Shown: one piece after another, positions 20,505-31,590 of the stretch
Numbering within the stretch: the stretch's first letter is position 1
Layout of the letters: each line of letters starts with the position of its first letter
From: Microglena sp. YARC
Lineage: Eukaryota > Chlorophyta > Chlorophyceae > Chlamydomonadales > Chlamydomonadaceae
NCBI GenBank assembly: GCA_022414725.1
Contig: CM039463.1
Coordinates: 82,142,194 to 82,206,193 of the forward strand
DNA: 64,000 nucleotides
Reading direction: 5' to 3'
The notes under the pieces: generated by a model
The model's input: the letters and a program-made list of their open reading frames with translations, nothing else
Databases searched by the model: none
What the model was told of the DNA's origin: nothing
Made by a program: the position numbers and the translations under genes

Positions 20505-21344
20505 CTCCACCTATGACGCAGGTGACATACAATACTACTTCTCCACCTATGACACCAGGGTCAGATAACGATAAACTGGAAGCAAACAAAAAATTAAGGA
20601 ACGGCTGAAAAACAGGAAACCAGAAGAAAGCCTTGACTAAAATAAAGGATGAGAAAGGATGAACCAAAAACCACTGTAGTACTCCGAAAATGTAGCAGCA
20701 AAAAACTTGGGTCATACCGAGCTGAGCTGAAAACAAAATGGAAATGTAACCATGCATGGTAAGCGCAAAAATACTATTCATCCAGAATAGTAGGCACCAA
20801 ACCAGAAAATCACAGGGAGGCCAAACAGAAATCAATCCTAATACCAAAGGAAGGGGAACAACGGTGCCTCAATCAAAGAACCGATAACTTAACCTAAAGA
20901 GAAGACTGAAATATAGTGTGAGAGCAGCACACGAGAGAATCAAAGCCTAAAGGACGCAGACAAGAGGACGCAGACAAGAGGACACTGAAGTCCACTATTG
21001 AAAATAAAGTCGATGGAAAAATCCACTACCTTAAAAACTATTATTAGCATAGAATTCATGACTAGGCTGGGATGAACAAACCATGATGAACTGGTTTCTT
21101 ACTCAAAGATGGAAGTAAGAAGATTTATGAAAGTTAATTATCATAAATCCCCAGCTACGGCACTAACTAAAAACATTCTAGGAGGTGGGTATCGCACCGC
21201 AAAGAACTTGTGCACTCAAGACAAACCAAGCGCCTAACCACAAGCAAACCAAACCTGCAGCAATGAAAATCCAAAGGATGCGAAGTTAAATTTCAAGAAA
21301 CTCGTAACCAACAAAGGAAACACAGTTCAATGAACAATAGAAGT
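20505..21344 (-). other. Copia-B1 3' untranslated region
   Basis: Non-coding. The first 100 bases share CTCCACCTATGAC-CAGGTGACATACAATACTACTT with copia-A2 at 27,553. A short duplication AGGACGCAGACAAG occurs near 20,955. The deletion that removed RT and RNase H lies within or at the edge of this segment. Confidence 0.6.
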
Positions 21345-21926
21345 TTAGACGTACAGACACAGTACAGAAAACCTATTGTCCACTTGAAAAATAGTAAACG
21401 CAGAAGAAGAAGAAAAAGGACTTAAGATCTGGTTGAAGACTGGTTGAACAGGGTCGGCATTCTTTGCCACTAATTCAATGAAGCCTGGTTCGACTCGAAC
21501 TCCCCAGCCATACGCAGTATCAGAGCCAGCCCACTCATCCAGTTCATCACTCAGGCTTTCCCTGACGGCTAATTTATCATCGAGCCTAGTCCGGTGTAAA
21601 CCACCAGAGAGGACAGGGGGCAGTGGGATCAGTACTGCACGCAGGTCATCAGAACAGGTGGACGGGGGGAGACGAGAATCAGACAGCGGACCTACCAGAG
21701 GCTCCACTATGACCTTCGAGCGGTCAAATCCTATAGCTTCGCCAGTGAAACGTGGCACAGAGGAGGGCCTGGCGACCCCCTGAGATTCGGGTAAATTTAT
21801 GCTCGGAGGAACTTTAGACTCCCGCCCGCCCTTTACCTTCACACGCGATACAGCATGATCAGTACCTGACCTGGGACGCAATTTCATCCCATGACCAGGA
21901 CAGCCATCAACGATCTGGGTTGCCAA
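21345..21926 (-). pseudogene. Copia-B1 integrase-RT linker
   Basis: The protein contains GSDTAYGWGVRVEPGF and ESQGVARPSSVPRFTGE, matching GSDTAYGWGVPVDPGF and ESQGVARPSSAPHFVGE of copia-A2. It ends before the RT, which is deleted. Confidence 0.8.
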
Positions 21927-22061
21927 CCTTTAGCAGTGCTAAAGGGCGTACTTAGGGAATTACCGGCTACACGTAACATATCACTGTTTGATGACAGGAG
22001 GGATGCTGGCGGGGCACGGGGACCCATCCTAAGGGGAGAGCCCAGGAAGACAGTTTAGTAC

Positions 22062-22493
22062 TTAACTGGATATAGAGAGTACATCACTACTCTCTACTAC
22101 CTGGCGCAACTTAGGAACCCAAACAAAATAACCCTTACTCACCAGGGAATACCCAACCAGTCTACCAAATAATGCCCTTTCATCAAGCTTGTTACGCTTC
22201 TTCCCATTGACTAAATTGACATAGCAAGGGCAACCAAACACACGTAACAACGACACATCAGGAACCACACCGTAGAACAGCTCATAAGGAGTCTTGTCAC
22301 CCTGGTTGGGTAGCCGATTGCGAAGATAACAAGCACTGAGAAAGGCATAGGGCCAGAAGGACTTAGGAAGCTTAGACTCTAAGTGAATACTCCTAGCTAC
22401 ATTCTGCAAGACCCCATTGTACCTCTCAACAGTAGCATTCTGCTGAGCAGTGTACATCATCGACAACTTATGCACTGCCCCAACCGAGATCAA
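22062..22493 (-). pseudogene. Copia-B1 integrase fragment
   Basis: Contains the catalytic Glu motif AQQNATVERYNGVLQNVARS, then KSFWPYAFLSACYLRNRLPN and RVFGCPCYVNLVNGKKRNKL. These are typical of the copia integrase core end and nearly identical to copia-A2. The two catalytic Asp residues upstream are not in this frame or are lost. Confidence 0.88.
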
Positions 22494-22582
22494 CCATTCC
22501 TCGAACCACTTAACTAAAAAAATCCTAAGCCCTATCAGAACTCAAACACTTGAACACAAACCCATGTAGCTGAGGCATACAC

Positions 22583-23764
22583 CTAAGGAGGGCACCCAGG
22601 GGAAGGACCAGGGGCACGGTAAGACAAAGGCGCGATCTCCGTCGAACAACATAACGTACCCAGGTGCCCCAAGGATCCTAAGCTAAGAGAGAAACATATC
22701 CACCAAGTAATCATGCCAAAGAATCTCCACGGCTGCTGGGATGGACTAGGGCCATGACGGCCTCCACTTCGGCCCCCAGCATGGGCGATGTCCGGCGCTG
22801 CGAAACCTGGGATCACAGAAGGTGGGGAGGCGTTAGGGATAGGTCGAGATTTGAGGTATGGGAGAATGGAGACGAGGATGAAAGTCGCAAGTCGCAAGTG
22901 CAGAAAGTCGCAAGTGCAAGTGCAAAATTCGAAAATTTATCGCTAGGATGCGAAGAGCAGAGCCGAGGCATGTAAAGGTCCTAATATCCTGCCGTTGACG
23001 ATCAGTCAAACCCAAATCCCCCCCTCTATCTCTCGACTTACCCGGTTGGGGGGTTGAGGGAGCAGCACCCGTAGTGGTGCTGTCCATACCCCCCTGCTTC
23101 CTACCACCTCCAGAATCTCCAGGTCCAGACGCATAGGTCGTTCTTGTTCCTCTGGCGAACCCTACGGCAGTGCCGGCGGTCCGCCAGCTTGATCGAAAAA
23201 TTCTCCAGAAGGTAGCACAGAGCCACTAGAGCGCAAGCTCATGCTAGTAGCCGAACGTCGGCTGGGCAGAGCAAAGGTGGTCACAGCAGACGACTCGACG
23301 TAGACAGTGGAACATCAGCAGGGAGCTTGGTCGGCTTGGCAACCTCCGGTTTTGCAGGCAGAGCCTCAAACACCGGAGATATGTTAGCGACGTCAAGGAC
23401 GCGAGCAGACAAAGACAGGGTATCTCCACCGATGTCCAGGCTAGTCGCCGACTTGAGTCTGCACGTCACAGTCATCTTCGACAGACGGGAGGGGGCGACA
23501 GACGGCAGGGGAGGAAAAAGAAGGGAAGATGGAAGAATGGTGAGGGGGGGTAGCTTCCACAATGGCGGAAGGATTCCCTTCCCCGGCAGCAGAGGCCGTC
23601 GGCGCGCGCACATCCAGCCAATCATTGGGGACCTTCGGCTCCTCAGGAAGGACGGAGTCGCGGCCATTACGCACGAAAACATGGCGCATACCCCGCGACC
23701 AAGAAGGTCCATTGCGGAGATGGAGCTTCTCAAAGCCGGCGGGAGGTCCTCGCGGAAGTTGCAT
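22583..23764 (-). pseudogene. Copia-B1 Gag remnant
   Basis: Starts MQLPRGPPAGFEKLHLRNG (23,764), matching the Gag start MQLPRGPPANFEKLHDKNG of copia-A2, and includes NDWLDVRAPTASAAGE and NPSAIVEATPP. Further along the frames break. A short CGCAAGTGCA repeat occurs near 22,890-22,920. Most of Gag, the zinc finger and protease are gone. Confidence 0.75.
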
Positions 23765-23802
23765 GTTTAAAAGCAGTGGTAGTTTGATGGACCTCTATAA
23801 CC

Positions 23803-24151
23803 TATCAGCTTAAACACTTCAAGAGTGGAGAGATGCTTGCAGCGGTCAAACGCGCCAATCTATACACGGAGATGAGAATGTTTACAGCGACTGGGGACCC
23901 ACAAAAGACACCAGCGGTGGAAGGGGCGGAAGCCTGGAACCTAATCAGGGTACAGGCTATACAGCGCGTGTCAGAGGACCAGGGGACGCAGCCTACAGGA
24001 AGCTGTCACTGTGTTATGAAGGATGACACAGTCTACGGGAAGCTGATACAGTACAGAAAAGCAGTTACTATCTACAGCTATAGGTCTAAGGAAGTACAGT
24101 AGTAGTCACCAAGACATAAAACGATCGAGTGAACCGCAATTGATGCTGATA
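23803..24151 (-). repeat. 5' LTR of copia-B1
   Basis: 349 bp with ends TATCAGC and GCTGATA, homologous to the solo LTR at 16,405. On the minus strand it is directly followed by GGTTATAGAGGTCC (23,802-23,789), a likely primer-binding site of the same type as in copia-A2. Confidence 0.9.
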
Positions 24152-24986
24152 AACTGGCCTGTGGGCCAGTTCAGAGTCAGAGCTGGGGCATTCCCTCGAG
24201 ATGTGACCATCTCCTCCACAGTTCCAGCAGGTCATCTTCTTGTTGATGTCCCTTCTTTCTCTTCCATGAGCTGGTACGCCTTTGTAGTTGGGAGATCTTC
24301 TGTACCTGTAGGCTGCTGCAGCCATCTCAGCTTCCTCTGGAGATGAGGCAGTGTCAATGTTCTTGACAAAGCACCAGTTTGTGATTTTCGCTTGGAGAAT
24401 GGCAAAGGTAGTGACCTCAGATAGAAGGGTTGAAAGCATTAAAGCATTTATGTAACCATCATATTCAGGGCGGATGTTGAGTCCCTTGACAATGATGTTG
24501 AGGTAGGTGGGCATGGATGTGTTGGAAGTCCCTTGGATCTGGGGAAGTTGGGAGTACAAGTCAGCTGCTCTGGAGAGGTATGCCTGCAGGGATTCATGGG
24601 CAGACGTGTTGAGGGCATAGATGTTTGTGACAGATGTCCGTCAACTCCTGGTTGCCAGCTTGCTCAGAGTAGAGGGCATCCAGGAACCTGAAAGCTTTGG
24701 TGGCCATGTCAGTTTCAGCCAGGACGGCTTGTTGAATAATCGGGTCTGACAGGCAATCCAGGATTATCTTGTACGCTTTGTTGTTCTTCCAGGTGGAGAT
24801 CCTGTTGGAAAACACCACGAACTGGAACAGCTGGATCAGCACCCGCAACAACAGGGAAAGAAATTTTGTCAGCAGGGTAACCATCTGAGTTCTGAGGCTT
24901 CCCTGCAAGGGGGGCCGGCTGCATGCAGTCATGCGACGGTGATGCAGTCTCTGTCGGACTTGAGGTCGAGGAGAATACCGGTATGC
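24152..24986 (-). pseudogene. TRG-2 Gag fragment with zinc knuckle
   Basis: On the minus strand, Gag segments KIILDCLSDPIIQQAVLAET, ATKAFRFLDALYSEQ and YSQLPQIQGTSNTSMPTYLN occur in two frames. They are followed by acidic SSPEEAEMAAAAYRYRR and the knuckle CWNCGGDGHISREC. It is homologous to TRG-1 Gag. It is cut on the left by the copia-B1 LTR and on the right by the TRG-3 LTR. One frameshift lies near 24,580-24,620. Confidence 0.8.
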
Positions 24987-25233
24987 TTTAGCTTTCCGGA
25001 GCGTTATGTCGTAACTGACACAGGGAATGGACTAGGGCGTATGCTTACAATCGTGATAGCATGTCAGGCGACATGGCAGGTATAAGAAGAGAAAGTAAGG
25101 CGACAGTACCTCAGGGTACTGCCGCCGGTAGGTGCTGGCCCTATCGGGCAGAGGCACTACAATGGAAGCTTCCAGGCAGAGGGCCTGGCGCACTAAGACA
25201 CTCTAGCTGGACCGGGAGAACCGGTCTATAACA
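24987..25233 (-). repeat. 3' LTR of TRG-3 (LTR-D)
   Basis: 247 bp from TGTTATAGACCGGTTCTC to CCGGAAAGCTAAA on the minus strand. It pairs with the copy at 39,291-39,539. A G-rich polypurine tract (GGAATTGGGGGGGGA) directly precedes it on the minus strand. Confidence 0.88.
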
Positions 25234-25916
25234 TCCCCCCCAATTCCTGGTATTCTTCATTCAGAAGAATTCCTGGAATTAGGAGGTTCAAAAGGAAGGG
25301 AAGCTAGAGTGAAAATAAATAACTGGTGCATAAGGGAGCACAAGGGCATAGGCTTCTGGCTGGCCAGTGTTCATCAAGGAATGATACTTGTCCTTGTGGG
25401 GCATATGCAAGTACATTTAGGAGAGAACAAGGGGCAAGGTCAGTACAGTATAAGTGTATAACTATCATCTATTATCTAGGTAAGACTGGATTCCAGCTGT
25501 GAAGCTGCAAGGAAGGTGCAGCCAAAGGGCCTTGTTCAGCTAAAAGGACTGGATATCAATCTGTGTAGTTGCCATTATGGTAAACAACTTTAAGGTAGAA
25601 GTCCCCCGCTAGCTCATAACTATCAATCCAGATGGAAGGACATGGTGAGGTACTTCCAGTATCATCTAGCTATAAGGTATCATAAGTCAGGATCTCAGAT
25701 TAATGCTAGGGGGATCTATGGATCAATGTTCTGTAACTCTGTATCAAGTAAGGGAGCACAAGTCAGGATATTCCCCCCCCCCCATGATAAGAGATGTATC
25801 ATAATAGGAGAGCTTGTGCTTGTAGAGAGGCCAACTGAAATTGGAGAAGCAGGGATGCCTTCAATCTATGCTGGGTCTTCTGGAGGGAGGTCTGGGGAGT
25901 ATGGTACTTGGTAGAA
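25234..25916 (-). other. TRG-3 3' untranslated region
   Basis: Non-coding; holds the polypurine tract at 25,234-25,248 and a segment AGCGGGGGACTTCTACCTTAAAG shared with TRG-1. A C10 run lies at 25,774-25,783. No gene seen. Confidence 0.6.
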
Positions 25917-27249
25917 TCAATCTCGCTTGAGCATGTTGGTGATGCACTGGTGCAAGTCATCCCACAGATCAGGTGTAGGGTCAGGGTGGAACTCAGGTGG
26001 AAATGAGTTGAGTATGAAATAGTCTTGGTGGTTCCAGGGTAGGATGATCTCATCAATGTAGATGAGGAAGGGACTTGGTTCATTGTCAACTCTGATATGG
26101 TGGGAATGCATGAGTATGCCAGGCTGTCTGTGTGTGGCCAAGGAGTATGCACTAACAAGGGCAGCTTGCAGGCAGATGGTCCATTTGAGCTGATCTTTGA
26201 TGTGGGGGGAGCAGGTGTCATACTGGTGTACTAGTGTGGCTAGGCTGCTAGTGTGGAGGTGAACGGGTGAAATGATAATGGCTGGGTGTTTAGGCATGTC
26301 TGATGTGGACCAAATGGCATTGGGCAGTGATCTGAGGTGTGTGTACTGGTCAAAAAATGCTGTGATGAGTTGGTACATGGGTGCTCTGAACATGTTGACC
26401 AGGAGCTGTGGCGGTACTGTTGTGGGTTGGCAGATCTTTTCCAGGATGGTCATGAGTTCACCTAGGGGATAGTGTCCTGGGTGGGTTCCAACAAGGCGAT
26501 GGAAGCTGACCCTGAATGTAGTGCTGTTGTTTGGGACATCATCAGATTCATAGTCACATGATAGTGGGGATGGGGGTGGGGAGAAGTTCGTGATACCAAC
26601 AGGCAGGTTTGAATATGCTTGGATTGGTGGGTGGCTTCTGATTTGGTATGGTATGGGGATTTGTAGTGTCTGCAGGAGCTGGGGTTGTGGTTGGTTGGCA
26701 ACGTTGGTCTGGAGAGCAACTGTGACACTGTGGTACATATGGGTCAGGGTTGCATGCATTCTGGTCAGGTGGCCAAGGACTTTGTGAGCGTCTGAATTGC
26801 GTTTCTTGGTTGCTGACCTAGTGTTTTTGGTAGGGACAGTAGGTGGGGTATGAAGATTGGGAATGGGGGTGAATCCAGCTGCTGTACAGCATTCTGTCCA
26901 TGTGGAGGGCAGGTCTTGGACTGTGGGCCAGTCTAAGGGTTCATCTGGAAATCCTGGGGGTGGTTGTAGGTTTTTTTTAGACACATTGGGTGTGGCAGGG
27001 GGTGTGAGTTGACCTAGGAAACCTTGAATGACATCTGTGAGGTCTGCTGCATTGTATTTATGTGGGTCAGGGACTGGGGTTGGGATTTTAGGGGGTGGTC
27101 TAAATGCAAGGTTAGTAGGGGCACTAGGGCATTGGAGGGAGTTATGGCCATAGCCTCCACAGTTCCAGCATGTCATGAGTTCTGAGGGGATTCTTTCTTG
27201 TGGGCATTCTTTCCTATGATTGGGAGGAGGGGGAGGTGCTGGAGGAGTG
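25917..27249 (-). CDS. TRG-3 zinc knuckle and C-terminal domain
   Basis: An open frame of 419 codons from the ATG at 27,176. The same frame continues upstream through PPPPPNHRKECPQERIPSEL to the copia-A2 insertion at 27,249 and, across it, into the proline-rich region at 36,915-37,212. Residues 3-16 form the knuckle CWNCGGYGHNSLQC. A Pro-rich linker with PPPGFPDEPLDW follows, then the conserved helical block LKWTICLQAALVSAYSLA near residue 315. The final 100 residues align with TRG-1. It is intact over 1.26 kb, unlike the TRG-1 copy. The function of the C-terminal part is unknown. Confidence 0.7.
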
Positions 27250-27552
27250 TATCAGCTTGGATAACACTCCGGAGAGTGGACTTAGTGTGTGCAGCACGCC
27301 AATCTATAAATGCGGAGACGAGAATAAATATTACAAAAGATAGTGGAACCATAAAGGGACACCAGTGGAGGAAAGGGGGGGCGGTAGCCTGGAACCTGAT
27401 CAGGGTACAGGTAAGACAGCGCGTGTCAGAAGAACCGATGACGCAGTCAACAGTAAGCTGACATAGTACTGTCAGGACCGATAGTTCTAAGGAAGTACAT
27501 AAGTAGTCACCAAGTCATAAAACGCGTGAGAGCACCGCAATTCATGCTGACA
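27250..27552 (-). repeat. 3' LTR of copia-A2
   Basis: 303 bp, TGTCAGC...GCTGATA on the minus strand. By eye it differs from the 5' LTR only at GGTAAGAC/GGTCAGAC, which indicates a recent insertion. Confidence 0.94.
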
Positions 27553-27874
27553 CTCCACCTATGACACAGGTGACATACAATACTACTTCTCCACCTATGG
27601 CACTGGTGACATAGAACTATATGTAACAGATTGAAAAAGAAAAAAAAATCAAAGAACTCCGAAAAATCGAGAGAACTTCAAATGGAAACCCAAAGATTTA
27701 TAGGAAGGAATGAAACACGGCAAAAACCAAAATTTGCCAAGTTAGAAAAGGATGAAAAACCGAATATCAAAGATGGGTAACAACGGTATAGAAAACCCGA
27801 TCCGGGAATAGGAACCTAATGCCATACAATGATAACCAAAGAAACCGATGTAACCACACACAAAAAAAAAAAAC
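27553..27874 (-). other. Copia-A2 3' untranslated region
   Basis: A-rich on the plus strand, with the same CACCTATGAC words as copia-A1 and copia-B1. The pol stop codon is at 27,875-27,877. Confidence 0.7.
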
Positions 27875-30837
27875 CTAAGAAGAAGCGGTCATCCCAAGCA
27901 TCCGCATAAACCTCCAGAACACAGCAGGATCAAGGGGCTTGGTGAAGGGGTCAGCACAGTTGTCCTTGGTGTTAACATAGGCAACATCTAGTGAACCGTC
28001 CTCCACCAGCTCCTTGATGTAGTGATGAATAACATCAATGTGCTTGCTGCGAGGGAGGAGCTGCCAGTCATTGGCCCATCTCAGAGACCCTATGTTGTCA
28101 CCCTGAATGGTAACTAAATCACAAGGCAGACCCAGATCCACCCTCAACTTCTTCAACCATTGCACCTCCCTGGCAGCCTGAGACAGGGCCTGATACTCAG
28201 CCTCACAAGAGCTAATGGCAACTGTAGGCTGCCTCTGGCTCATCCAGTTCACTATGCACCCTCCAGCCAGGACAGCAAAGCCAGTCTGAGATCTCCTGTC
28301 AGACCCATCATCAGCAAAGGATGAGTCACTAAAGACAGTAAAAGAGAAATCAGGGCTGTGTGTGTAAGTGAGTCCCAGGTGGGAATGTGACCTCAAATAC
28401 AAAAGCAAACGCTTGGCTGCCCCCCACAGGGGACGGTAGGGTGAGCAGAAAACCTGGACAGGTAGCTCACAGCAAAGGCAATATCAGGCCTGGTGCAAGT
28501 AGCCAGGTATAGCAAAGCACCAACAAGAGAGAGGTACTGGATATTAGAGGACAGGGGTTCTCCAGGTGGGTCAGTGACGGTGGACTTGTCCATGGGGGCA
28601 CCAAACCTGGGCTTGGCAGCAGCAGTCAGACCAAACTGCTCCACCAGATCAACAATGTAGGAGTGCTGGGAGAGGTTGATCTGAACACACCTGCCGTCAG
28701 AGTCAAGTGTACAAGCCATGTCCAAGGAGAGGAACTGAACCGGCACACCCATCTCTTTGACCTCCCAGCCAGCTTTCTCCATAGCCTTGATCAGCAAAAC
28801 ATACCTATCCAGCTCACTAAAAGCACAGATAAAATCATCAACATAGGTTAGGACATAGCTCCACCCACCATTAGAATCCCTCCTAAAATACAGAGCAGGT
28901 TCCGCCTTGCACATAATAAAACCATGTGCAACCAAAACCCGCTTGACATCCATACTCCAAGCCCTGGGCGCCTGTTTCAAACCATAAAGGGACTTGATCA
29001 GCTTGCACACAAGGGGAACACCGTTAGGACTAAGTACCTTAAAGCCCTCATGCTGGTGGCAGTACAGGTCCAGACCAGGTTCAAGGGGAGCATTCAGAAA
29101 TGCAGTCTTGATGTCCAGCTGCCGAACAAACATCTTCCTATGAGTGATGGCAGCCAGGAGCACCCTCAGACCTGCTTTAGAAGAAACGGGGGCATATACA
29201 TCATTAAAATCCAACCCAGGACGCTGCAGAAAACCACGAACCACAAAACGTGCCTTGAAGCGAATAGAACCATCAACCCCAACCTTCTTCACAAATAACC
29301 ACCTGCCAGACAGGACCCTCTGTTTAGGAGGCAGTGGAGTGAGCGCCCAAGTGCCATGGGCATGTAGGGACGCCATCTCATCCTTCATAGCAAGGAGCCA
29401 TTGATCCCTGTCAGGGTTGGTGGGAAGCATGGCAGCTTTGAAGGTCAGTTCAGTGGAAGTGGAAATGTATGCTCCCACGTACAAGCAGTGTACTTGTACA
29501 TGAGCAGCGGGGATATCAGCAGTATCAGCAGTAACAGGTAGTATAGCCCCCAGTGCAGAACTACTGCCTGGTTGAACAGGGCCGGCCTTATTTGCCTCTA
29601 TATCAACGAAGCCTGGGTCGACCGGAACACCCCAGCCATACGCAGTATCGGAACCCGACCAGTGTTCCAGATCATCATCACTTGCACTATCGGCAACGGC
29701 TACATCATCACATGGGCTTGACCCCAGTAATCCACCAGGGACGACAGGAGGCGTCTGAATGAACGACACCCGCGAGCCATCCGAGGTGGTCGGAGGTTGG
29801 CGACTATTAGTCAATGGACCTGATCCAGGTACCACTATGATCGAAGGCTGTCGTAATCCTAAATCTTCACCGACGAAATGTGGCGCAGAGGAGGGCCTGG
29901 CGACCCCCTGCGATTCGGCTAAGATTTGATCTGAAAGAACTGCAGAATCTCGCCCGCCCAGTGCCTTCACACACAATACAGCACCATCAGCCCTTGACCT
30001 GGGACGCAAGGTCATCCCATGATCAGGGCAGCGGTCGACAATTGGGGTTAGCAAAGGGTCAAGGGAATAAACCGTAGGCACAGGCATATGTCCGTTGATA
30101 GCGGCAGGGATGCGAGAGACATACGGCGACCCGTCATAGGGAGATAGCCCAGGAATACAGTTATGATCAAACTGCTCATAGAAGAGTACATCACGACTCT
30201 CTACTACCTGGCGCAACTTAGGAACCCAAGCAAAATAACCCTTACTCACCAGGGAATACCCAACCAGTCTACCAGATAACGCCCTTTCGTCCAGCTTGTT
30301 GCGCTTCTTCCCATTGACTAACGTAACGTAGCAAGGGCATCCGAACACGCGCAACATCGACACATCAGGCTGAACCCCAAAGAAAAGCTCATGAGGAGTC
30401 TTATCTCCCTGATTGGGCAAGCGATTACGAAGGTAACACGCAGCTAGGAAGGCATAGGGCCAGAAAGACTTAGTTAGCTTAGACTCCAGCTGGATGCTCC
30501 TAGCTATAGACTGTAAGACCCCATTGTACCTCTCCACAGTTGCATTCTGCTGTGCAGTGTATGCCAAAGATAACTCATGCACTGCCCCAACCGATATCAG
30601 CCAATCCTCAAACCACTTAACTATAAACTCCTTAGCCCTGTCAGACCTCAGGCACTTAAAGGCAAACCCGTGCAGCTGATTCATCCATCTGAGGATGATA
30701 GTCTGAACTGCTAAGGGAGCTTCATCCCTGGTCCTCAAGCACAACACTTCAGCATAGCCAGAGTGTTGGTCTGTGAGGCACAGAATATAAAACTCCCCAC
30801 GCAGACCTCTAATATGAACTGGCCCCATGATGTCCAA
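27875..30837 (-). pseudogene. Copia-A2 integrase core, RT and RNase H
   Basis: Integrase core carries the first Asp in MDIMGPVHIRG, the second in LRSDRAKEFIVKWF and the Glu in NATVERYNGVLQ. A ~220-residue linker leads to RT with QLDIKTAFLNA, SLYGLKQAPRAW and catalytic YVDDFI. RNase H has FSDSSFADD and SSCEAEYQALSQAAREVQW. A 1-base deletion near 28,425 (PTVPCGG against PTVPLWG in copia-A1) shifts the frame before RNase H, so that domain continues from 28,408. Apart from this the 2.96-kb region is open. One RNase H residue in SSCEAEY is Cys where copia-A1 has Ser. Confidence 0.93.
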
Positions 30838-31538
30838 GTGAAGGCGTTGGAGAGGTGCATTGATCGGAGTAGTGCTTGCTTTAGGAAAAGGGAGACGCTT
30901 GCCCTTAGCCTTTTGACAAGCATCACAAGGGATCTTAGCCAGTTTGGGACCTGGTTGAGTGAGAGGGGTAAGTTCTTAACCATACCCTTCTTGACAAGTC
31001 TGTGCATGGCATCATAGCCGGGGTGACCCAGCCGCCGATGCCACAGCCATTCAGGAGTGGTAGGGATAACAACTCCACCGTCCTCATCAACATCAAGTGC
31101 AAAAGCTGGGTAATTGTCAGCACCAAACGAACAGCCACTGGTGGTGTAACAAGGCCTACATGCAAACTTGTAAACACCATCACTGGAGGCAGGGAAGGAC
31201 CAGAGAATAGAAGAGCCCTGAGTGGCAGTGCAACTAATACTATCAAAAGAAATCTTGCAGTGGAGAGAATGAGCCACAGCATTTACAGACAGGAGGTTCA
31301 CCGGACAGTGAGGTATGTAGAGAACATTAGTTAGAATGATTGGTGTTGGTAACCAATCACTACATAACTCAATGGATCCCTTACCTACTGCCCGTTGAAC
31401 CACACCATCACCAAATCGAACTGATGGCAGATTCAGTGGAACATCAAACACAGTGAACAAAGATCTATCACCTGTGATGGACATTCCAGCTCCAGAATCC
31501 ACATGCCAGACACCCTCAGACAGGCTCGGACTACACAC
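30838..31538 (-). pseudogene. Copia-A2 protease and GAG-pre-integrase domain
   Basis: The retropepsin retains the active-site motif in WHVDSGAGMSITGDRSLF and the flap LTNVLYIPHCPVNLLSV. It is followed by the integrase HHCC module, whose histidines lie in WLWHRRLGHPGYDAMHRLV. The frame shifts near 30,955, just before the cysteine pair CDAC, which is found in the integrase frame. The first codons (31,538 back to the Gag stop at 31,584) are open and in the Gag frame, so protease is downstream of Gag and separated from it by one UAG codon. Confidence 0.9.
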
Positions 31539-31566
31539 ATTTGAGAACCTAGAGGTGCAGGAGAAT

Positions 31567-31590
31567 AGGACAGGGCTTACCTGCTACTTC
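31567..31590 (-). promoter_or_regulatory. Gag stop UAG in frame with pol, overlapping a splice donor
   Basis: Minus-strand sequence AAG TAG CAG GTA AGC ends Gag. The codons after TAG stay open in the same frame into protease. CAG|GTAAGC is also a near-perfect 5' splice site. Either UAG readthrough or splicing of a Gag-only RNA could set the Gag:Pol ratio. The same bases occur in the duplicated unit (about 34,379-34,402). Confidence 0.5.

Larger units (their letters stand above)
20489..24151 (-). mobile_element. Copia-B1, internally deleted copia element
   Basis: Read on the minus strand it has a 349-bp 5' LTR, a Gag remnant, the integrase C-terminal half, the integrase-RT linker, and a 3' UTR homologous to copia-A2. 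It ends in only ~16 bases of 3' LTR. Reverse transcriptase and RNase H are entirely missing, and so are the protease and the first half of integrase. It is inserted beside the TRG-2 Gag (24,152). Its left side is rearranged against the TRG-1 LTR, so no target duplication can be seen. Confidence 0.85.
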
